This document shows positions 59,721 to 61,831 of a stretch of 61,831 bases of DNA, piece after piece. Origin of the DNA: Candidatus Aristotella avistercoris. Lineage in GTDB: Bacteria; Bacillota; Clostridia; Oscillospirales; Ruminococcaceae. Position numbers and translations under genes: made by a program. The notes under the pieces were generated by a model. The model was not told the DNA's origin, did not search any database, and was given only the letters and a program-made list of their open reading frames with translations. The first letter of the stretch is position 1. Each line of letters starts with the position of its first letter. The stretch lies in assembly GCA_904397835.1 (NCBI GenBank), contig CAJFOV010000025.1, positions 1 to 61,831 of the forward strand. Reading direction: 5' to 3'.

Positions 59721-59751
59721 CAAAACATAAGAGACTGGGAGGAAACTGACG

Positions 59752-60306
59752 ATGGCAAAGAAAATTTTGATGATCGTAGGCAGCCCCCGCAAGAAGGGAA
59801 ACACCCAACGGCTGGCAGAGGCCTTTCAACAGGGCGCCCAAGAGGCGGGAGCTCAGGTACAACTGGTGAATCTGGCAGAGACCCCGGTCAAGGGATGTTT
59901 GGACTGCGGTGGGTGCAACAAAACAGGCCGGTGTGTCCAGCGAGATGGTATGGAAGCGATCTATGAGGGCATCCAGGACTGTGACCTGTTGGTATTGGGC
60001 ACACCCATCTTTTTCTTTACCGTCTCCGCCCAGCTGAAAGCAGCCTTGGACCGGCTCCACAGCTATGCCATCGCCATCCAATACAAATTCCCCAAGAAGG
60101 AGTGCGTGTTGTTGGCAGTGTCGGGGGATCCGGAGGTAGAGCACATGCAGCAGGTGGTCACCTACTACCGGACCTTGACCGGTCGGCTGGGATGGACAGA
60201 CCGTGGCATGATCCTTGCCACAGGCGCCAAGGCGCGGGGGGCCATTGAAGGGAACATTGCCCTTGAGCAGGCCGTGGAGCTGGGCCGTAAGGTGGCGCAG
60301 GACTGA
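59752..60306 (+). CDS. Iron-sulfur flavoprotein / NADPH-dependent FMN reductase family
   Basis: The 184-residue flavodoxin-fold protein starts MAKKILMIVGSPRKKGNTQRLA, the FMN phosphate loop of the family. A compact cysteine set Cys49-x2-Cys52-x2-Cys55-x5-Cys61 (GCLDCGGCNKTGRC) is typical of Isf proteins carrying a [4Fe-4S] cluster. GTPIFFFTVSAQLKAALDRL is the FMN-ring region. It may detoxify oxygen or peroxide or act as a general electron carrier in anaerobes. GGGAGG precedes ATG 59752. Confidence 0.9.
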   Translation: MAKKILMIVGSPRKKGNTQRLAEAFQQGAQEAGAQVQLVNLAETPVKGCLDCGGCNKTGRCVQRDGMEAIYEGIQDCDLLVLGTPIFFFTVSAQLKAALDRLHSYAIAIQYKFPKKECVLLAVSGDPEVEHMQQVVTYYRTLTGRLGWTDRGMILATGAKARGAIEGNIALEQAVELGRKVAQD

Positions 60307-60420
60307 GCAGGAAGAAGGCCCGCCGCGGAATCTGCACATAGGTGCGGTGCCCCGCACAGGATCGGTGAGAGTTTTTGGGCGAAATGTGAACAAAAATGGA
60401 CCAACTTTTAAAAATTCCTA

Positions 60421-60449
60421 TTGACATTTTTCATGCTTCCTGCTAGAAT
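60421..60449 (+). promoter_or_regulatory. Promoter of the T-box leader
   Basis: TTGACA and TAGAAT are separated by 17 nt, directly upstream of the leader. Confidence 0.8.
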
Positions 60450-60455
60450 AGGATC

Positions 60456-60730
60456 AAATCGAATATTAAAAGTAAATGCAGTGACAGAGTATGACACTTC
60501 ATGTGACCGGTGCAGAGAGTCGATGTCTGGTGAAAATCGATCCGTAGCATGTTGATGTTCTCCCTCTCGAGCAGGTTCCCTGAACAGTTTAATCCCAGTA
60601 GGGGAATTCCGGTTTGCACCGTTAATGGCAAAAGGTTCAATGGACCTTACAGAGTTGGATGCCTTGGTGGCATCAATTTGGGTGGTAACGCGTGGTAGAA
60701 TCCTCGTCCCATGGTGGACGGGGATTTTTT
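60456..60730 (+). ncRNA. T-box riboswitch
   Basis: The leader has the T-box core GGGTGGTAACGCG (60680-60692), including the UGGN bulge (UGGU) that reads the ACCA end of an uncharged tRNA. Upstream are the Stem I AGAGAG and GGTG loop elements (60514-60532) and a Stem III hairpin AAGGT/ACCTT (60632-60649), with a GATGCC/GGCATC stem just before the T-box. The terminator is AATCCTCGTCC/GGACGGGGATT followed by T's. The specifier codon could not be fixed; the discriminator base should be A. Such leaders normally control aminoacyl-tRNA synthetase or amino-acid genes, but only a tiny ORF follows. Confidence 0.9.
60699..60730 (+). terminator. T-box terminator
   Basis: AATCCTCGTCC pairs with GGACGGGGATT (one G-U) and runs into TTTTTT. 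Confidence 0.85.
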
Positions 60731-60850
60731 GTTTTTCTCTCGATGGTTCCTCCCCGTGCAAAAGGACGGGGAAGATGTACAAACGGCGAGGCCATGCCCA
60801 CCATTTTGCAAGTTTTTCGATTTTAAGATTCATATTTGGGAGGTGTTCCT

Positions 60851-60979
60851 GTGGTAGATGACGTAGATGTAGTCGTAATGTCTTTGGATCGACTGTGCAT
60901 TACCAGCCCCGTAGTGGGCGTATCGGATTTTCAAAAAATGAATAAAATACAATCGATGAATAAAAATGCGAATCAATAA
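60851..60979 (+). CDS. 42-residue ORF downstream of the T-box
   Basis: A GGGAGGTG site lies 5 nt before GTG 60851. The predicted peptide starts MVDDVDVVVMSLDRLCITSP and ends QSMNKNANQ; it has no obvious helix or signal peptide. The next terminator is at 61018, so this is the only well-signalled ORF on the T-box transcript. It may be a real small protein, a leader peptide, or a remnant of a deleted gene. No family was recognised. Confidence 0.4.
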   Translation: MVDDVDVVVMSLDRLCITSPVVGVSDFQKMNKIQSMNKNANQ

Positions 60980-61017
60980 CGATCCGTATATTTTGTCATG
61001 CTCCAATGTGTTTTGAC

Positions 61018-61040
61018 CTCGTCTTCGGACGAGTTTTTTT
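61018..61040 (+). terminator. Terminator ending the T-box transcript
   Basis: CTCGTC-ttcg-GACGAG with a stable UUCG loop is followed by seven T's. Confidence 0.95.
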
Positions 61041-61159
61041 ATGCCTCTGTTCCATGGGTATCCCTTGCTGCTGTTTTTGGGGAGCATAATCCTGCTGTTG
61101 CGGGTCAACACTAGGTTACCCTGCAAATTATGCGGACAACACGAAAGGGGAGTGGATAA

Positions 61160-61336
61160 ATGACCAGGCGGGAACTTCAGGCCCTGTCTCAGCAGCTCCA
61201 GGAGGAAAAAGCACTTGTGGAGACCTTTAAGACCTATGCACAGCGCTGTGAGGATCCACAGTTGCGGATCAAATGTGAACAGGTGGCTGCAAAGCACCAG
61301 GAGCACTACAACAAGCTCCTTCACCACCTGAGTTAA
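61160..61336 (+). CDS. Small CotF-like spore coat protein
   Basis: ATG 61160 lies behind GGGGAG and gives 58 residues, starting MTRRELQALSQQLQEEKALV. The helical pattern with YAQRCEDPQLRIKCEQVAAKHQEHYN resembles the small CotF/rubrerythrin-like coat proteins found as neighbours in Clostridia. It is followed 13 nt later by a second CotF-like gene. Both should be expressed during sporulation, though the sporulation promoter could not be fixed. Confidence 0.65.
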   Translation: MTRRELQALSQQLQEEKALVETFKTYAQRCEDPQLRIKCEQVAAKHQEHYNKLLHHLS

Positions 61337-61349
61337 GGAGGGGATGCCC

Positions 61350-61637
61350 ATGGAAACACAGCGTGTCTCTCCAGATCAGGAGATGCTCCAGGAGATGGTC
61401 CGGCTGCAAAAGTTGACCACTGGCCAGTACAACGGCTGGGCCAGCGGGATGGACAGCCAGGGGCTGTTGACCGAGTTTGTGGGCCTGCTGCGGGAGGAGC
61501 ACCAGATCCGCTTTGATCTCTGCCGGGAGGCAGAGAAACGGGGATGGTTCCAGGTGGAGCAGGTCTCAAATCAGGAGCTCCAAGCGGTGCAGGCCCGCTG
61601 GCTGTGCCAGAAACAGCAGAGCGGACGGTTCTGTTAA
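61350..61637 (+). CDS. CotF family spore coat protein
   Basis: ATG 61350 follows AAGGAGGGG and gives 95 residues (METQRVSPDQEMLQEMVR). The helical-hairpin pattern with LTEFVGLLREEHQIRFDLCREAEKRGW-type segments (the RGW motif near residue 72) fits the CotF family. An in-frame ATG at 61344 is too close to the ribosome site. It pairs with the preceding small coat protein. Confidence 0.75.
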   Translation: METQRVSPDQEMLQEMVRLQKLTTGQYNGWASGMDSQGLLTEFVGLLREEHQIRFDLCREAEKRGWFQVEQVSNQELQAVQARWLCQKQQSGRFC

Positions 61638-61691
61638 GAACAAGAACACAAAAAGGGAGGGCGGTAAAACCGCCTGCACCTGTAAAATGAA

Positions 61692-61728
61692 AGTAGACAC
61701 TCACAAAAGTGTGGGTGTCTACTTTTTT
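61692..61728 (+). terminator. Hairpin at the probable left end of an insertion sequence
   Basis: AGTAGACAC pairs with GTGTCTACT with an inner CAC/GTG stem, followed by TTTTTT. It may be the coat-gene terminator or part of the insertion sequence end. Confidence 0.7.
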
Positions 61729-61761
61729 CGTAGTAAAATATAGAGAAAAGGAGGAATAGGA

Positions 61762-61831
61762 ATGGGAAAGAAAGGGACACCACATCGGAAGTGGAGCAAA
61801 GAGGAAAAACTGTATTACATCCATCTGCACC
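61762..61831 (+). CDS. Transposase OrfA-like helix-turn-helix protein (partial)
   Basis: ATG 61762 follows GGAGGAATAGG. The visible 23 codons read MGKKGTPHRKWSKEEKLYY and onward, which resembles the start of IS3-family OrfA proteins (a helix-turn-helix of the transposase_8 type). The gene runs off the window edge. Confidence 0.55.
   Translation, partial: MGKKGTPHRKWSKEEKLYYIHLH

Larger units (their letters stand above)
61681..61831 (+). mobile_element. Start of an IS3-like insertion sequence (truncated by window)
   Basis: A TGTAAAATGAAAGTAGACAC sequence at 61681 looks like a terminal inverted repeat beginning with TG, followed 81 nt in by a transposase-like ORF. Only the left end is in the window, so the family call is tentative. 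Confidence 0.45.

Noticed and set aside
60830-61351. 173-codon minus-strand ORF in the coat-gene region
   Set aside because: It runs antisense to the T-box ORF, a terminator and the coat gene, and has no start signal or recognisable domain.
1-61831. CRISPR arrays, prophage modules or restriction systems
   Set aside because: No regularly spaced direct repeats, phage structural genes, methyltransferases or restriction enzymes were seen.

Overview
The window is about 60% GC chromosomal DNA from an anaerobic, spore-forming Firmicute, most likely an Oscillospiraceae (Flavonifractor/Intestinimonas/Lawsonibacter-like) gut bacterium. This placement is an inference. It rests on the tilS-hpt-ftsH block, CotF-type coat proteins, a DUF6485 protein, a T-box leader, PyrK/PyrD-type dihydroorotate dehydrogenase, frequent GTG/TTG starts behind strong AGGAGG sites, sigma-A promoters with 17-nt spacers, and an acyl-CoA fermentation operon. 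No rRNA, tRNA or CRISPR array was seen.

Layout. 0-11 kb: a small membrane protein, an HD-domain protein and galE; small membrane proteins and a secreted protein; then a mostly minus-strand housekeeping set (DUF3006, an MBL-fold hydrolase, a YgiQ radical SAM enzyme, FtsK/SpoIIIE, a TepA-like Clp protease). 11-17 kb: a compact pyrB-I-C-F-K-D-E operon with overlapping genes, covering UMP synthesis from carbamoyl phosphate. 17-24 kb: sfsA, a patatin-like lipase, a lipoprotein, metG-tatD and a split ThrE-type exporter. 24-26.5 kb: DUF6485, a tiny membrane peptide and a FemX-like ligase. 26.6-30.3 kb: hutP, an intrinsic terminator, a class III CoA-transferase and an MmdA/PccB-type carboxyltransferase; the layout recalls the Bacillus hut attenuation system. 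30.3-31.05 kb: a gene-free, G-poor, highly structured stretch that may encode a large RNA. 31.2-34.6 kb: a lipoprotein/secreted-protein pair. 34.8-40 kb: a class V aminotransferase, a GntR-regulated ABC exporter and a membrane-anchored Ser-rich protein.

40-44 kb: a glutaredoxin-like gene interrupted by one in-frame UGA exactly where the first cysteine of CxxC is expected, so probably a selenoprotein; then the sulfur-transfer set nifS-iscU-mnmA behind an operator-bearing promoter, and rnhA. 44.4-55.4 kb: rnjA (with a terminator in its leader), a GdpP-like phosphodiesterase, rplI, dnaB, tilS, hpt, ftsH and a LiaF-like protein. 55.5-61.8 kb: an 843-residue DUF3825 protein with repeated modules and a possible LOTUS-like N-terminus, a glycosyltransferase, an Isf-like flavoprotein with a terminator at the start of its transcript, a T-box riboswitch followed only by a 42-codon ORF, two CotF-like proteins, and the start of an IS3-like insertion sequence cut by the window edge.

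How the genes fit together: nifS-iscU-mnmA supplies sulfur for Fe-S clusters and tRNA 2-thiouridine; the pyr genes make UMP; rplI-dnaB-tilS-hpt-ftsH is a conserved replication/translation/quality-control neighbourhood; hutP-CoA transferase-carboxyltransferase looks like a regulated amino-acid fermentation unit. The observations most worth following are the UGA-containing glutaredoxin, the structured 30.3-31.05 kb region, the hutP attenuation layout, the T-box with a tiny ORF, and the DUF3825 repeat protein.
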